NCBI GenBank assembly: GCA_021234155.1
Contig: JAJEKV010000005.1
Span: forward strand, 15,846,826 to 15,910,825
Source: Isoetes taiwanensis
Lineage: Eukaryota; Streptophyta; Lycopodiopsida; Isoetales; Isoetaceae
Direction of reading: 5' to 3'
Length of the DNA stretch: 64,000 nucleotides
Part shown: piece by piece, positions 1 to 10,489 of the stretch
Position numbering within the stretch: the stretch's first letter is position 1
Layout of the letters: every line of letters begins with the position of its first letter
The notes under the pieces: generated by a model
Database searches by the model: none
The model's input: the letters and a program-made list of their open reading frames with translations, nothing else
What the model was told of the DNA's origin: nothing
Translations under genes and position numbers: made by a program

Positions 1-628
1 TAGCCTTTAACAAAATAATAATATTGTCAATGGTTCATAAAAATTATGAAGGCTAATAATCTTCATATCAAAGTTGATGTGAACGAGTTCTTGAAAGTTG
101 TATTCAATGCAACTGAGGACAGTTGCATCCGAGAAGGGAAGGAATTGATATGGTTTAAGGTTAACACCTAACAATGAGCTCGGGTGAGTGGCCAATACGA
201 TTATGCTTTAGGCAAAATCATATAGAGCTAGTATACATATCATGATTGGGACAAAAAGCAAAGGCAAATCCAAAGGTGAAGTCAAAGGCAAAGTGAAAGA
301 CAAAGGCAAAGAGTCTGCTAAAGAAGGTTAAACTCAGTTGGTAATATCTCAGCAGTCAAATATTCGATTTGGAAGATTTTCACTTTTCAAAGCCATCCCA
401 GAGTCTAGTTTTTGAATTGGGATGGTACTATGAAGTCTAGTTTCCGAATTGGAGTGGCACTATTTCTGGTTCGTCCGTATGAGGAAGACATGGAAAAAAT
501 AGTAACTGGTTGTCAAAGAAGACTTCTTTACTTCTTCACTTTTGAATCTATAATGCTATCTCTTTTTCCTAGAGCTTCTGCTGATCTTGTCTATTAACCT
601 ATTACTAGAACTAAGAACTAAATTGGTC

Positions 629-792
629 CACGAGTAGGTGGTAACCAAGAATTAGTGGCCCACGAGTAGGTGACAACCACTAAAATGTGAATACCATGAG
701 TAGGTGGTAGACACAAAAACCACGAGTATGTGGTAATCATGAACCAAGGTGGAAGCCCCAAGGAGGTGGTAATCATGAATTGATAATATTTT
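629..792 (+). repeat. Minisatellite, CACGAGTAGGTGGTAACCA type
   Basis: Short units with core CACGAGTAGGTGGTAA(C/T)CA are repeated imperfectly about five times, with spacer words such as AGAATTAGTGGCC and ACACAAAAACC between cores. It is the first of two such blocks in element E. Confidence 0.8.
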
Positions 793-849
793 ACGATGGG
801 GGAATAGCCTTTAGCAAAATAATAATATTGTCAATGGTTCATAAAAATT

Positions 850-1044
850 ATGAAGGCTAATAATCTTCATATCAAAGTTGATATTAACGAGTTCTTGAAA
901 GTTGTATTCAATGCAACTGAGGACAGTTGCATCCAAGAAGGGAAGGAATTGATATGGTTTAAGGTTAAATTTGGGACAAAAAGCAAAGGCAAAGTCAAAG
1001 GCAAAGTGAAAGACAAAGGCAAAGGGTTTGCTAAAGAAGGTTAA
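850..1044 (+). CDS. Short repeated ORF, Lys-rich C-terminus
   Basis: A 64-codon ORF begins MKANNLHIKVD and ends in a run of GKVKGK-type basic repeats. The first 38 or so residues are re-encoded with few changes at about 49 and 2232 in the other two direct-repeat copies, but there the frame closes early after WFKVNT. I do not recognise a family. The long N-terminal match among copies is what repeat duplication alone would give, so translation is not shown; the Lys/Gly tail is simple sequence. It may be a degraded tail of an element protein or chance. Confidence 0.3.
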   Translation: MKANNLHIKVDINEFLKVVFNATEDSCIQEGKELIWFKVKFGTKSKGKVKGKVKDKGKGFAKEG

Positions 1045-1865
1045 ACTCAGTTGACAATATCTCAGCAATCAAAGATTCGATTTAGAAGATTTTCACTTTT
1101 CAAAGCCATCCCAGAGTCTAGTTTTTGATGGCATTATGGAGTCTAGTTTCCGAATTGGAGTGGCATTATTTCCGGTTCATCCGTATAAGGAAGACATGGC
1201 AAAAATAGTGACCAGTTGTCAAAGAAAACTGCTTTACTCCTTTGCTTTTGAATCTATTCTAAAAAAGCTATCTCTTTTTTCTAGAGCTTCTGCTGATCTT
1301 GTCTAGTAACCTATTACTATCCATAAACCCAACTCATGGTGTATCATATTGAGGACTACTAGCTCAATGGAGGAGCTACAACTGGAAGCTGATTGTCAGA
1401 TATGCCTTATTGTCTTTACGTTCCGGCCTAATATTGCTAACTGAGTGGTCCGGTTGGGTTGAGAGCTCTTTTGAAGAAGGTTTCAGCTACTAATTTGTGT
1501 AAAGGTTTTATATTTGTTCAGGTGGTCAGATGAACATCGTATCAATTGGTATCAGAATTTCCTTTGGAACAATGGTTAATGGAACCACTGCCACGATCTC
1601 TGTCGTGATCATGAAGCAGGTCTAGAGTTTTGAAGGACCAACAAAACAAGAACTTAGACAATTTCTCGAGTCTTAACTAAGGTAGTTCTTAAGTTACTCA
1701 TGACATGAGAGAGTTTTGCAGATACACATGCAGATCAATCTAGAGAGTTAGATGCGTAGTTTTTTTTAAAAAGATACGAGAAAAGGGAAGTGGCATTCCA
1801 AGAATTTTGAGAAGTCAAACTTGAGAGCAAACTTCACATTGAATTATGTTTATCCAGCAATCTAC

Positions 1866-2172
1866 AAGTGGTAATCACGAACTACTGTGATGCACGAGTA
1901 GGTGATAATCACAAGTGAATGTGACCCACGAGTATATAGGGTGAACCCCGAGTTGAATTGGTCTACGAGTAGGTGGTAACCAAAAACTAAACTGGTCCAT
2001 GAGTAGTTGGTAACCAAGGTCCACGAGTAGGTGGTAACCGAGAATTAGTGGCCCACGAGTAGGTGACAACCACTAATATGCGAATACCACGAGTAGGTGG
2101 TAGATACAAAAACCATGAGTAGGTGGTAATCATGAACCAAGATGGAAGCCCCCAGGTGGTGGTAACCACGAA
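1866..2172 (+). repeat. Minisatellite, second block of the same unit
   Basis: The same CACGAGTAGGTGGTAACCA-like core is repeated about nine times, a longer version of the block at 629-792. Its second half (from about 2022) is nearly identical to the first block, as expected if it was copied with the long direct repeat. Confidence 0.8.
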
Positions 2173-3613
2173 TTGATAATATTTTACGATGGGGGAATAG
2201 CCTTTAACAAAATAATGGATCATAAAAGTTATGAAGGCTAATAATCTTCATATCAAAGTTGATGTTAACGAGTTCTTAAAAGTTGTATTCAATGCAACTG
2301 AGGGCAGTTGCATCCAAGAAGAGAAGGAATTGATATGGTTTAAGGTTAACACCTAACAATGAGCTCGAATGAGTGGTCAATATGATTATGCCATAGGCAA
2401 AATCATATAGAGCTAGTATATATATCATGATTGGGACAAAAAACAAAGGCAAAATGAAAGGCAAAGTCAAAGGCAAAGTGAAAGACAAAGATAAAGGCTT
2501 TGCTAAAGAAGATCAAACTCAATTGGTAATATCTCAGCAATCAAAGATTCGATTTGGAAGATTTTCACTTTTCAAAGCCATCCCAGAGTCTAGTTTTTGA
2601 ATTGGGATGGCACTATAAATTCTAGTTTTCGAATTGGAGTGGCACTATTTCTGGTTTGTCCATATGAGGAAGACATGGCAAAAATAGTGACCAGTTGTCA
2701 AAGAAGTCTGCTTTACTCCTTCGCTTTTGAATCTATTCTAAAAAAGCTATCTCTTTTTCCTAGAGCTTCTGTTGATCTTGTCTAGTAACCTATTACTATC
2801 CGCAAACCCAACTCATGGTGTATCATAGTTAGCTCGATGGAGGACTACAAGTGGAAGCTGATTGTCAGATATACCTTACTGTCTTTATGTTTCGGCCTGA
2901 GATTGCTAACTAAGTGGTCCGACTGGGTGGAGAGCTCTTTTGAATAAGGCTTCATCTACTACTTTGTGTAAGGGTCTTAACTAAAGTAGTTCTTAAGTTA
3001 CTCATGACATGAGAGAGTTCTGCAGATACATATGCAGATCAATCTAGGGATTTAGATGTGTAGCTTTTTTAAGAATAGAATAGAACAGGGATCATGGATA
3101 CGTGCATCATAGGAAACCACCTGGAGTCTATGGTTATTATGGAGGATAAGCCATCTCCTACACCAGGGCATAATAGGCATTAGACATGTAGGCATAATAG
3201 GGTGTAGGCATTAGACATGTAGGCATAATAGGCATGTCATATACATGTAGTATAATGCAATGTACATTAAATAGGGGGCGGACCCTTAAAACCACAAATT
3301 ACTAATTAACCTAATGTGATGTGCTCACGTTGGCCAATAGAAGAAAGGGGACCGCCAAGAGGGAGCGCATCACACCAAGAATAGGAGGTACAACATTTTG
3401 AGTTATAAAAATCCTAAGGATGTTATAAGTTAACATGATATAAAGGTTATTGAAACTATATATAAGAATGTGAATATAGCTTCACACTCATACGCATATA
3501 ATTAACAACGAAAGTTTATCAGTGTAATAAAGTTTAAGTGTTATTGTGTATATGGTTGTGATATGTCATGCAAGTTCATCCACCTTATCTAATGCTGAGG
3601 ACAACATTATCCT

Positions 3614-3626
3614 AAAGGGGGGAGAA
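3614..3626 (+). other. Polypurine tract of element E
   Basis: AAAGGGGGGAGAA lies immediately before TGTGGCATTCCCC, the LTR start. This is the position and composition of the plus-strand priming tract of Ty3/gypsy elements; the same GGGGAGAA word precedes the 3' LTRs of elements A, B, D and H. Confidence 0.85.
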
Positions 3627-4716
3627 TGTGGCATTCCCCTAAAATATACGATATAAATACGTATATTTTATGGCCACGTCAACTTACAATTCTACATCAA
3701 TAGACTTGTATGCAACCAATGTGGGGAAGACGACTAAGTTATCTACATAACTTAGCCAACCTAAGGTAAGAAGCCATTTCCACATGGCCTCACCTTATAT
3801 GCGAACCGTCACGTACACACACCTATGGGAGCCAAGTGGCATTCATGTAAACCCTAACATATAAAAAGGCTAAACCCTAAACCTTAGCCACTTTTGGCTC
3901 CACCAACCTCAGGTCCACTAGTCACGATTAGAGCTCCGACTCAAAGACCGTCTTCGACAGCCTGAGTTGCAGCAGCAGAGGAGGATCATCTTCTCCAATC
4001 ACTTGTTAGAAATGGATAACCAGAGAGTTAGCGGTAGCACATCAGGGGCAGGTATTTTGAAAGTAGAGGCATTCTAGAACCTATTGTTCTGAACATGAAC
4101 CCTAATCAATGAACCCTAACTATAAGTTAGATGTATGTAATTAGGATTAGTTGTTATTCTCATTTATTATCATGATTATGTTGATATGATGTTGGTTGAA
4201 CTCACGTTTGCACCTCTTGGGAAAGGGTAGAGACCTAGTAGCCACTAGTAAATGATGCTTCTAGTTTAGACCCATTAGTTCCCATTATTATACAGCCTAT
4301 AATAGAACCCACCTGGCTACGGAGGCTATGGAGTGAATGAGCACCATATAACGAGGTCAATGACAAAGTGGAGGGAGGTCCATGCTGAGCGCGGCTACTG
4401 GGGACCTATAGCAGGCTAGGCTTGTAGTCGGTCACTTTGTGTGGGCCGGGTATGAGTCTGACACTTCCTGGATCAATGGTGTTGCCCTGACTCTCAAGAG
4501 TTGCAAGTGTCGGCTTGGCTCTTGTTTTGGGAAGTTCAGTCGGGTATGGACGTGTGTCTCCACGATCCTTTAGCCGCCCATGGAGCCACTGCACTCCTGG
4601 AAGGGGAGATGCAACCCTTCCTACCTCATCGGATCGGGGAGGTGCAACCCGGAGTAGTCCCATTGGGTGAGACCTTGAGATTACGTCTCCAAGAGGGTTA
4701 CAAATATGATAGAGCA
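3627..4716 (+). mobile_element. 3' LTR of element E, first part
   Basis: The LTR begins TGTGGCATTCCCC just after the purine tract and shares blocks with the LTRs of A and H read in reverse (for example the segment about the strip GGGGAGATGCAACCC and GGTGCAACCCGGAGTAGTCCCATTGGGTGA). It is cut at 4716 by insertion of element D; the rest resumes at 41141. Joined length before duplication is about 1.56 kb, close to the 1.6 kb LTRs of its relatives. Confidence 0.8.
3849..3880 (+). promoter_or_regulatory. LTR promoter: TATA box between two telo-boxes
   Basis: CATATAAAAAGG (3859-3870) is flanked on both sides by AAACCCTAA telo-boxes (3849-3857 and 3872-3880). Telo-boxes are known plant promoter elements of translation and cell-cycle genes. 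The location about 230 bases into the LTR fits a U3/R boundary. Confidence 0.65.
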
Positions 4717-6203
4717 TGTGATCGCCCAAAGACGATATACCTGCGCCAAGACGATATCAGATCAGAATTGCGCCGCGATAACGCCATCCCAATTGACGGT
4801 AATGACGATAGCCAAGCAAGTAGTGCCCTAGGGGGCAACTTGCAAGTGTGTGCACATTATGAATGTGTACACTTTAACCACTAAATATTAAGTGGGCATA
4901 CCAAGGGTCGTTGGAAACCCTATAACCCTAACTGATAGCCTATGTAAGGCAACCAAACCCTAACTTTCCATTTTTGTCCACAGCCCTTCCGAGCTCCATT
5001 TCGCGCGCTCCAAGAGTCAATCTCGACTCCCGAGATCTGTCTGAGCAGTCTAGTTTGTCAGCTTCCCTTTCCGACTGCATCTTCAAGCAAGACAGCGACA
5101 TGGAAGCATTCAAAGCAAGCCAGGGATCAGGTATTTTGCCTCCTAGACATAGAATGAGTAGGTTTAGCCTATTGAATTGCCCATAGCAGCCACATAGACC
5201 TCCAGATAGCGAGCTATAACTAAAGAACCTAGCTTCTGTGATGTAGATTAGATATTATTCTTTAGTTCTTCGATGATATGGATGTATTGATGATCTCTGT
5301 GGACTCATTGTATTGGGAAGGGGGGTAGAGGCCTAAAGCCAAGTAGTTGATGCTCCTAGCTAGTCCTCTTAGTGCACTACTAAATTTTGGCCTGTGTACA
5401 AGAAACAAACCCCGGGTTGTGGGTGGAGGGACCGTGACCGGCTTACAAGGAGGCTCATGTCCCTCTCATGAATTGTCCCTCCGTAGTAAGGCCTATCGGG
5501 GGACTACAAACTAGATCTAGATGCTACGCCCGCTGCGTGTGGGCTTTTGCATGGGTTCGACACTCTTGGGGTGTTGTACACCTTCCATGGAGTTCAGTCG
5601 AGTACGGGCAGTGGCCCTCTAGTCGCCTTGAGTCAGCATGCTAGCCTCTGGTGGGAGAAATCCCTACTTGCCCCATCGGGCCGGGAGATGCAACCCGGGA
5701 ATAGCCCCTTTGGCTATGCATCCGGCGGGCTACTGATCCAGTCCCAAGACTCCGCCAACTTACTCTACAAAGTGTGCATGTGGGAGGTGCGGATGGAGCG
5801 GACTACCCAATTGCCATGTTCCTTTGCCCAACAACTCCAGTGTTATTACTCCTGGCTGTTTGACCTCTGGAGACCCAAACTTGTCAGTCCACCCCTGTGT
5901 CTGAGCCTGGGTAAAATTCCCTTATGTGATGTACTGATCTTTGTCTATGCAGATATGTGACAAGCCATCCCTCGAGGTGGACATATGTTATTGATGTATT
6001 TGCTACTAACATGTATATTACGCTTCCGCAGCTAGGTAGGCCCTGAGGGAGACAGGGTAAATGACCCCTTCATTCTTCCCACTGGAACACTTCAAGGTTG
6101 CAGTGATACGTGGAGGGCCCTATATTAGCATGGAGCTGGTATGGGGGATGAACCTCCTGGTTGTATATGGTGAGTGCACCGTATATGAGTAGGGGACGTC
6201 ACA
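4717..6203 (+). mobile_element. 5' LTR of element D
   Basis: It starts TGTGATCGCCC and ends GGGGACGTCACA, directly before the primer site. Its partner at 39643-41140 is collinear (shared blocks such as CCAAGCAAGTAGTGCCC and TTCTTTAGTTCTTCGATGA), with disagreements concentrated in CG-rich positions. Ends carry the short inverted TGTGACG/CGTCACA seen in all gypsy LTRs of this window. Confidence 0.9.
4941..4963 (+). promoter_or_regulatory. Candidate LTR promoter of D with telo-box
   Basis: TATGTAAGG is a weak TATA-like word and is followed by AAACCCTAA at 4955-4963. The pair has the same order and spacing as the clearer TATA/telo-box pair in the LTR of E. Confidence 0.4.
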
Positions 6204-6204
6204 G

Positions 6205-6216
6205 TGGTATCAAAGC
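6205..6216 (+). other. Primer-binding site of D (initiator Met tRNA)
   Basis: TGGTATCAAAGC lies one base after the LTR. It matches the TGGTATCAGAGC complement of plant initiator methionine tRNA at 11 of 12 positions. Confidence 0.85.
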
Positions 6217-6219
6217 AAT

Positions 6220-6238
6220 GTTCTTGGAGACCAAGAGC
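6220..6238 (+). promoter_or_regulatory. Leader stem-loop of D after the primer site
   Basis: GTTCTTGG AGA CCAAGAGC can pair as an 8-bp stem with one weak pair and a 3-base loop. The same stem sits next to the primer site in A (28641-28660) and B (37227-37245). A role in RNA dimerisation or packaging is inferred from position only. Confidence 0.6.
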
Positions 6239-6411
6239 AAAGTACTGCCCATGCTCCCAGTAGTACTAACTTGATAGAATCCTCAAACCTCGAAAAAAGT
6301 GGGAATTTTTTTTTTCATTTTTGTAGTACATGCTAAGCTAGTAACAGTTAGTAGAATTGAAAACCAAGTAAACTAAAAAAAGTTCAACTAAAATTTGACC
6401 AAAAGTAGAAA

Positions 6412-6480
6412 TGTCTCACACTATGCGCCAGAGCACCAACCTAAAATTGAGGTCGAGCCCTGGGCGCACAATGTGAGACA
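6412..6480 (+). repeat. 69-bp inverted-repeat hairpin, first upstream copy
   Basis: TGTCTCACA at the left end is complementary to TGTGAGACA at the right end, and inside these GCGCC pairs with GGCGC around a core ACCAACCTAAAATT. It lies about 380 bases before the TATA box of the H3-like gene. Its order and spacing relative to the primer site match hairpins in element B. Confidence 0.85.
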
Positions 6481-6623
6481 TTGGCCATAATCACCTTAAA
6501 ACTTGATGAATTTCAATAAGGTAAGATGCTAGATCGAGTTTTAAGCTAAGAATTAGCTAGATTTGTATACTAGACCCCTAGGAATATGCCTAGAAATCAC
6601 ATAATTTAGTCTAAAATGCACAA

Positions 6624-6692
6624 TGTCTCACACTATGCGCCAGAGTCTTGATCTAATTATTAGCTCGGGGCCCCAGCGCACACTGTGAGACA
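6624..6692 (+). repeat. 69-bp inverted-repeat hairpin, second upstream copy
   Basis: It has the same TGTCTCACAC...TGTGAGACA ends and inner GCGCC as the copy at 6412, with a more diverged centre. It starts 212 bases after the first copy and ends 101 bases before the TATA box, which suggests a promoter-proximal array. Function as an enhancer or RNA structure is an inference. Confidence 0.85.
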
Positions 6693-6793
6693 AGTGGCTT
6701 AGAAAACTCTGAAGTAAGCATATGTTATAGGTTAATAGGTGCTTTGGCACATGAGAAAGAGTAACTTAGAATTTGACCTAAAATTGCCCAAAC

Positions 6794-6802
6794 TATAAAT
6801 AG
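6794..6802 (+). promoter_or_regulatory. TATA box of the H3-like gene in D
   Basis: TATAAATAG lies 97 bases upstream of the ATG at 6899, giving a plausible 5' UTR of about 70 bases. The identical word stands on the minus strand at 36645-36653 before the H3-like gene of element B. Confidence 0.7.
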
Positions 6803-6898
6803 ACCTAGACCCCCCTCCCCCTCATTTGTAGACTTCTTGTCTAGAGATTTGCTCCGCGCATCGAGGCAATTTTTTTGGGCGCCCGACCTCCGATCGAC

Positions 6899-7451
6899 AT
6901 GGCGCGCACCAAACAGACCGCTCGACTTCCTCGACAAGGCGAAACAGCCAGAGGCCAAGGAGGCCGAAGAAAACAAGAAGCGGAAGGGCAAAGGCATGGA
7001 GGAGCCCAAACGAAAGATGAAGAAGACCCCGAACGTCAAGGTAGTCATCAAGGAACGGCCAGCCAACCAGCCAGCCTCCTCCGATGATTCAGACGACGAG
7101 GACTTCAACCCAAACCTGGAGGTAGGGAGTTCCTCCAAGCCAACAGAAGGGGACCAGCCAGCCCAGGAGTAGGGATCCCAGGGATCAACGGAAGCACTGG
7201 AGGAAGAGGACATTGGATCTCCGGGTTCAATGGATGAAGAGACCCAAGAAGTGTACGAGCAGATAGATCGGGAGATACAAGAAGAGGAGAGGGCAGAAGG
7301 AGAGCGGGAGGCCAAGGTTCAAGAAGCAGCAGAGCAGAAGCTGGTCCAACATTTTGAAGACTCAATAGCCTGCACAGTACACGCCAAGAGAGTAACTCTA
7401 ATGAAAAAAGATATGCACTTGGCCAGTCATATTAAAGGAGAACCTTATTAA
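6899..7451 (+). CDS. Histone H3-like protein with charged linker (element D)
   Basis: The ATG at 6899 starts MARTKQTAR, the exact first nine residues of histone H3. After one frame change the downstream frame is open from before 6920 to 7451 apart from a single TAG at 7170-7172. It encodes a Lys/Glu-rich linker, an acidic SSDDSDDED stretch, a Glu-rich coiled segment and then VQEAAEQKLVQHFEDS, CTVHAKRVTLMKKDMHLA and IKGEPY. The last 43 residues match the H3 alpha2-L2-alpha3 region at about 25 positions by eye (QEAAE, FED, HAKRVT, KD, LA). The N helix, alpha1 and L1 are missing. The words LMKKD are as in some centromeric H3s. It has its own TATA box. Whether the frame break and stop are real or sequencing error is open. 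Confidence 0.85.
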
Positions 7452-7586
7452 TTTTGTAAATCATAAATTTTGTGAATAGTGTTTTAGAGTAAATTATAAG
7501 TGTATGAAGTTACTTAATTAAGTTGAGTTAGCAATTAATGGCTTTTGTTTTAGCCAAATTGGTCATATTTAGATCGATTAGGAGAA

Positions 7587-7654
7587 TGTCTCACATCAGG
7601 CACCGTAGCACCAACCTAAAATTTAGGTTGAGCCGTGGGCGCACAATGTGAGAC
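7587..7654 (+). repeat. 68-bp inverted-repeat hairpin, downstream copy
   Basis: TGTCTCACA pairs with TGTGAGAC and the core CAACCTAAAATTTAGGTTG is itself a perfect palindrome. It follows the H3-like gene and precedes a TATA-like GTAAATAG (7845-7852), so it stands to ORF2 as the first two copies stand to the H3-like gene. Confidence 0.85.
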
Positions 7655-8052
7655 CTCCAAACTTTGAACCTTCATAACTTTGAGCTACAGAGCTCCAAAT
7701 TGCCTGAAATTTGTTGCAATAGGACCGTTAGACAGTCTAGAATCCATTTATGATGTCAAATTAGGCTAGAAATGTCAAACCCCAGCTCAAAATGACCAAA
7801 ATTGCTCAAACCCTTGAATTGTTTTTCCAAACTGTGGGTTGTTTGTAAATAGAAGCATACCCCATTAGTATCTCGCAAGTATTGCTTCTCTCCTGGGCGA
7901 TGCCTTACTCCTAGATAGAAGTGCTCAAGAACACCCCTTTGTTATAGTCATCTAGGCCTCAAAGATAGCAACCCAAGTTCAACTGTTCAGACATCACCTC
8001 ACCATGCCAAAGGCATAAACCTTGACCTAATTTCGTGTCCTTCTAATAGAGT

Positions 8053-10410
8053 TTGACTTATATAGCCGCCACATTGACACTCCCTATTGCCAGGATACCT
8101 AGAAAGGAGCTAGAGTCTAGAGCTACCCAAGTCACTCCATGTGTAGAGATTGGACCCCCTTCCCCCCTCAAAACCAACATTGCTAGGACCTTAGAGTATG
8201 CCTCAAACATCAAACGAGTAGAACAGGACACCACCGGCCTATCATCAATCTTCATCAAATGGGAAGAATATTTGGTAACCAATGGCATCAAGAATCTTCT
8301 AGATGTCAACCTCCCCCGCTACCACGCCCACGAGCTCACATCGAAGAGGATCTCGACGCCTTCACCAACTCGACGCATATGAGTTTCAAATGGAAGAACG
8401 CAAGGCAGCAAAATACAAAAGTGCGAAGACGCCAGACATCGATGCCGCTAGCATCATGAGCTAGGGCCGGGGCATAATCTCCGTCGAGGAGAGAAGTCAT
8501 GGCGACATAGGAGCATATAGAAACCGGAGGGAAGACCACCACGACCTTGCAGGCCAGTAGCTCAAGCAAATGTCATGCAACGTCAACAAAAGGAGCAACT
8601 AAAACTAAAGGTCGACTCAGACGAAGCTTCCAGCTCCTTGCACCAGCAGAGAACTTTCATCGGTTCCAAAAAGTAGGAGAACATGAGGGGAGGAGATGCA
8701 TATCGGGAAGGAACATCTCCGACTTGAAGGCCTATATCAGCATTAGGGGCAAGATCAAGGAGGAGAATATTCTGCTCGAACAAGAAGAATTCCGGACTGT
8801 AAATACCTAGAAACCAAAGGAAGGACGACTTTTCTATATCCAGCCAAGGAGGCGAGACTCGAATGGATAGGACCCAAAGGATCTTCGGAGGAGACGACCT
8901 AGCCAGCAGGTACAAATCACGCAGATGACCACACTTCCAGGCACAGGAGAAGCACCTCGGAATGAAGCAAAGCCCAAGCAACAGGAGTCCCACTCAGAAA
9001 TTCAACCTGCGGAGGAATGACAATGCCCGCCACCACCCACGATCTCGAGCTTCAAGACATTCAAGAATGCCCGACTGCAACAGCCAGGTGATCCTACTCA
9101 AGCGATCAATGGCACCGCACATCGGCAACCTTGCAACGACACACCGCATGTAGGGACGTTGAGCGGTCGCCGCATTCCTTATGATGGACATACACATTAA
9201 GGATGGCGCTTAGATCAGGAAGCTCCTTCACTTCGACTACCAAGTGAGGAAGCAAGGAAGCACAACTATAGCCCAAGATCAAAATGGAAGAGCAAGTACA
9301 AGGGAGAAACGACCAGAGGCCAAGCAAACCTTCGACTCCAAACACTTCCGCGTATGCCCCCAAGTAGAAGACCGCCATTCACCCAATGTCAGAACAAGAG
9401 ACAACACCGGTCATGTCAAGATCATCAGCGCTGCACCAGGACATCGTCAGGGGCAACACTACCTCTTGTGGCAGCGGCAACACTTGATGAACTTATGACA
9501 CGAGTGGCCTCAACAATAGAAGGAGGAACGACCCGACATCAAAGAACCAACTAAGAAGGCAACATCTCGACGACCATAATTCCACCTTGTGGTAATATAG
9601 GGTGATGCGCTATGACACGCGTATTAGATGGAGACGCACTTACGAAAGGCACCGCGACGAGGAGATATGCCTCCAACAACTAGGTGATGGCTTAGTCAGG
9701 TACTCCTACCAGTAATTAGAAGAGAAGAAGCCGATCATATCCCCGACATGTGGGACATCAAACGCCCAAGGTAGAAGCATTCGACACCTTAACGACAAGG
9801 ATAGCAACTGAAGCACCTTCGACAAAAAGAGAGTTCAAGATAATAGCCAGGCTATTCAATGACAAGAGTATATCTAAGGCAGGTACTTCTTCAACTCAAG
9901 GGTCAAGATGCGTAGATATAAGGATCTATCATCACGACAACATAGCCAGCAGGGAGGAGAGGCATGATGCTTTACTTGCCAGAGAGACCGACATGCATAG
10001 AGGGACAAAGGTCAGGAACTGAAAGCTAGAGAAGTGCTAGCAACCGACTTCTTCCACGAGCTCCCTAGAGGCAACAGGAGGATCAAAACTGACGAGCACA
10101 ATCAAAGCCACCGGAAGGTACCTCAAGATAAGAAGACGGCATAGCAGTGTGGAATGTGACAACGTCCAAGCCATGTGATCGAGGGGATCAAACAAGTAAG
10201 ATTGGAAGCTCGATGGAGAAGCAACTAGGCGAGCCGAGCCGATGACTTGCACGCGGACTTGCATGCAACTTGGTGAACCCAAGGATCGACGATTCAAAGA
10301 ACAACTGCAGAAGAGAACAACTCCAGAGGAGTATAGCCAAAGGAATCGCGCACAGCCTCAAGAGACGCCTCCAAATTCGATTGATAGGAATATTCCAAGA
10401 GTTTAAATAA
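8053..10410 (+). pseudogene. ORF2 of element D, unrecognised, broken
   Basis: A 109-codon open stretch from 8053 (YIAATLTLPIAR, PCVEIGPPSPLKTN, IFIKWEEYLVTNGIKNLLDV) aligns loosely with the start of ORF2 in element B (DIEATINATLLPR, PCVGYFAPNTALKS, LQLEEVVVPYLGV). After that no long frame persists, although the region stays purine-rich and coding-like to about 10410, where IFQEFK then TAA resembles the KKFQE end of the B copy. I do not recognise a family. It follows the H3-like gene and the third hairpin. Many frame breaks would have to be errors for it to be functional. Confidence 0.45.
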
Positions 10411-10489
10411 CTAAGAAAGGGGGAATCTCTAGAATATAAAAGAATAATACATGTAAGGTACATCTAAAATAAGAATTATAGTAATCAAA

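Larger units (their letters stand above)
1..3060 (+). repeat. Three copies of a long direct repeat
   Basis: The same sequence, starting TAGCCTTTA.CAAAATAAT, recurs at 1, 805 and 2198. Copy two is about 1.39 kb and the others differ by internal deletions: copy one lacks about 600 bases that copy two has after the shared TCTAG/TATTAACC region, and copy three lacks the short CACGAGTAGG block. Similarity runs through the short ORF, the lysine-coding AAAGGCAAA stretch and the CTCATGGTGTATCATA segment. The array is inside element E. Confidence 0.85.
1..3626 (+). mobile_element. 3' internal region of LTR retroelement E
   Basis: The stretch ends in a purine-rich tract followed directly by a TGTGGC LTR start, so it is the 3' internal part of an LTR retroelement on the plus strand whose gag-pol lies to the left of the window. 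It holds no protease, reverse transcriptase or integrase motif. It is built mainly of long direct repeats and two blocks of a short minisatellite. Tandem arrays between pol and the 3' LTR are known from some plant Ty3/gypsy lineages such as Tat/Ogre; assigning E to one of them would be a guess. Confidence 0.75.

Noticed and set aside
811..1068. Antisense ORFs over the E repeat (Phe-rich)
   Set aside because: The Phe/Ala repeats are the complement of AAAGGCAAA simple sequence, so they are shadows.
629..2172. CRISPR-like array in the CACGAGTAGG blocks
   Set aside because: The units are imperfect and the spacers are short and themselves repeated; the setting is a plant retroelement. It is a minisatellite.
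6875..7087. A separate 70-residue protein in the MARTKQTAR frame
   Set aside because: After MARTKQTAR this frame turns into Gln/Gly-rich sequence without H3 features, while the other frame carries the charged linker that leads into the H3 C-terminus. One gene with one frame change explains both better than two overlapping genes.
6412..7654. Hairpins as inserted MITEs
   Set aside because: No target duplications flank them, they keep regular spacing to promoters, and both D and B have them at matching positions while the sequence differs. I treat them as parts of the element.
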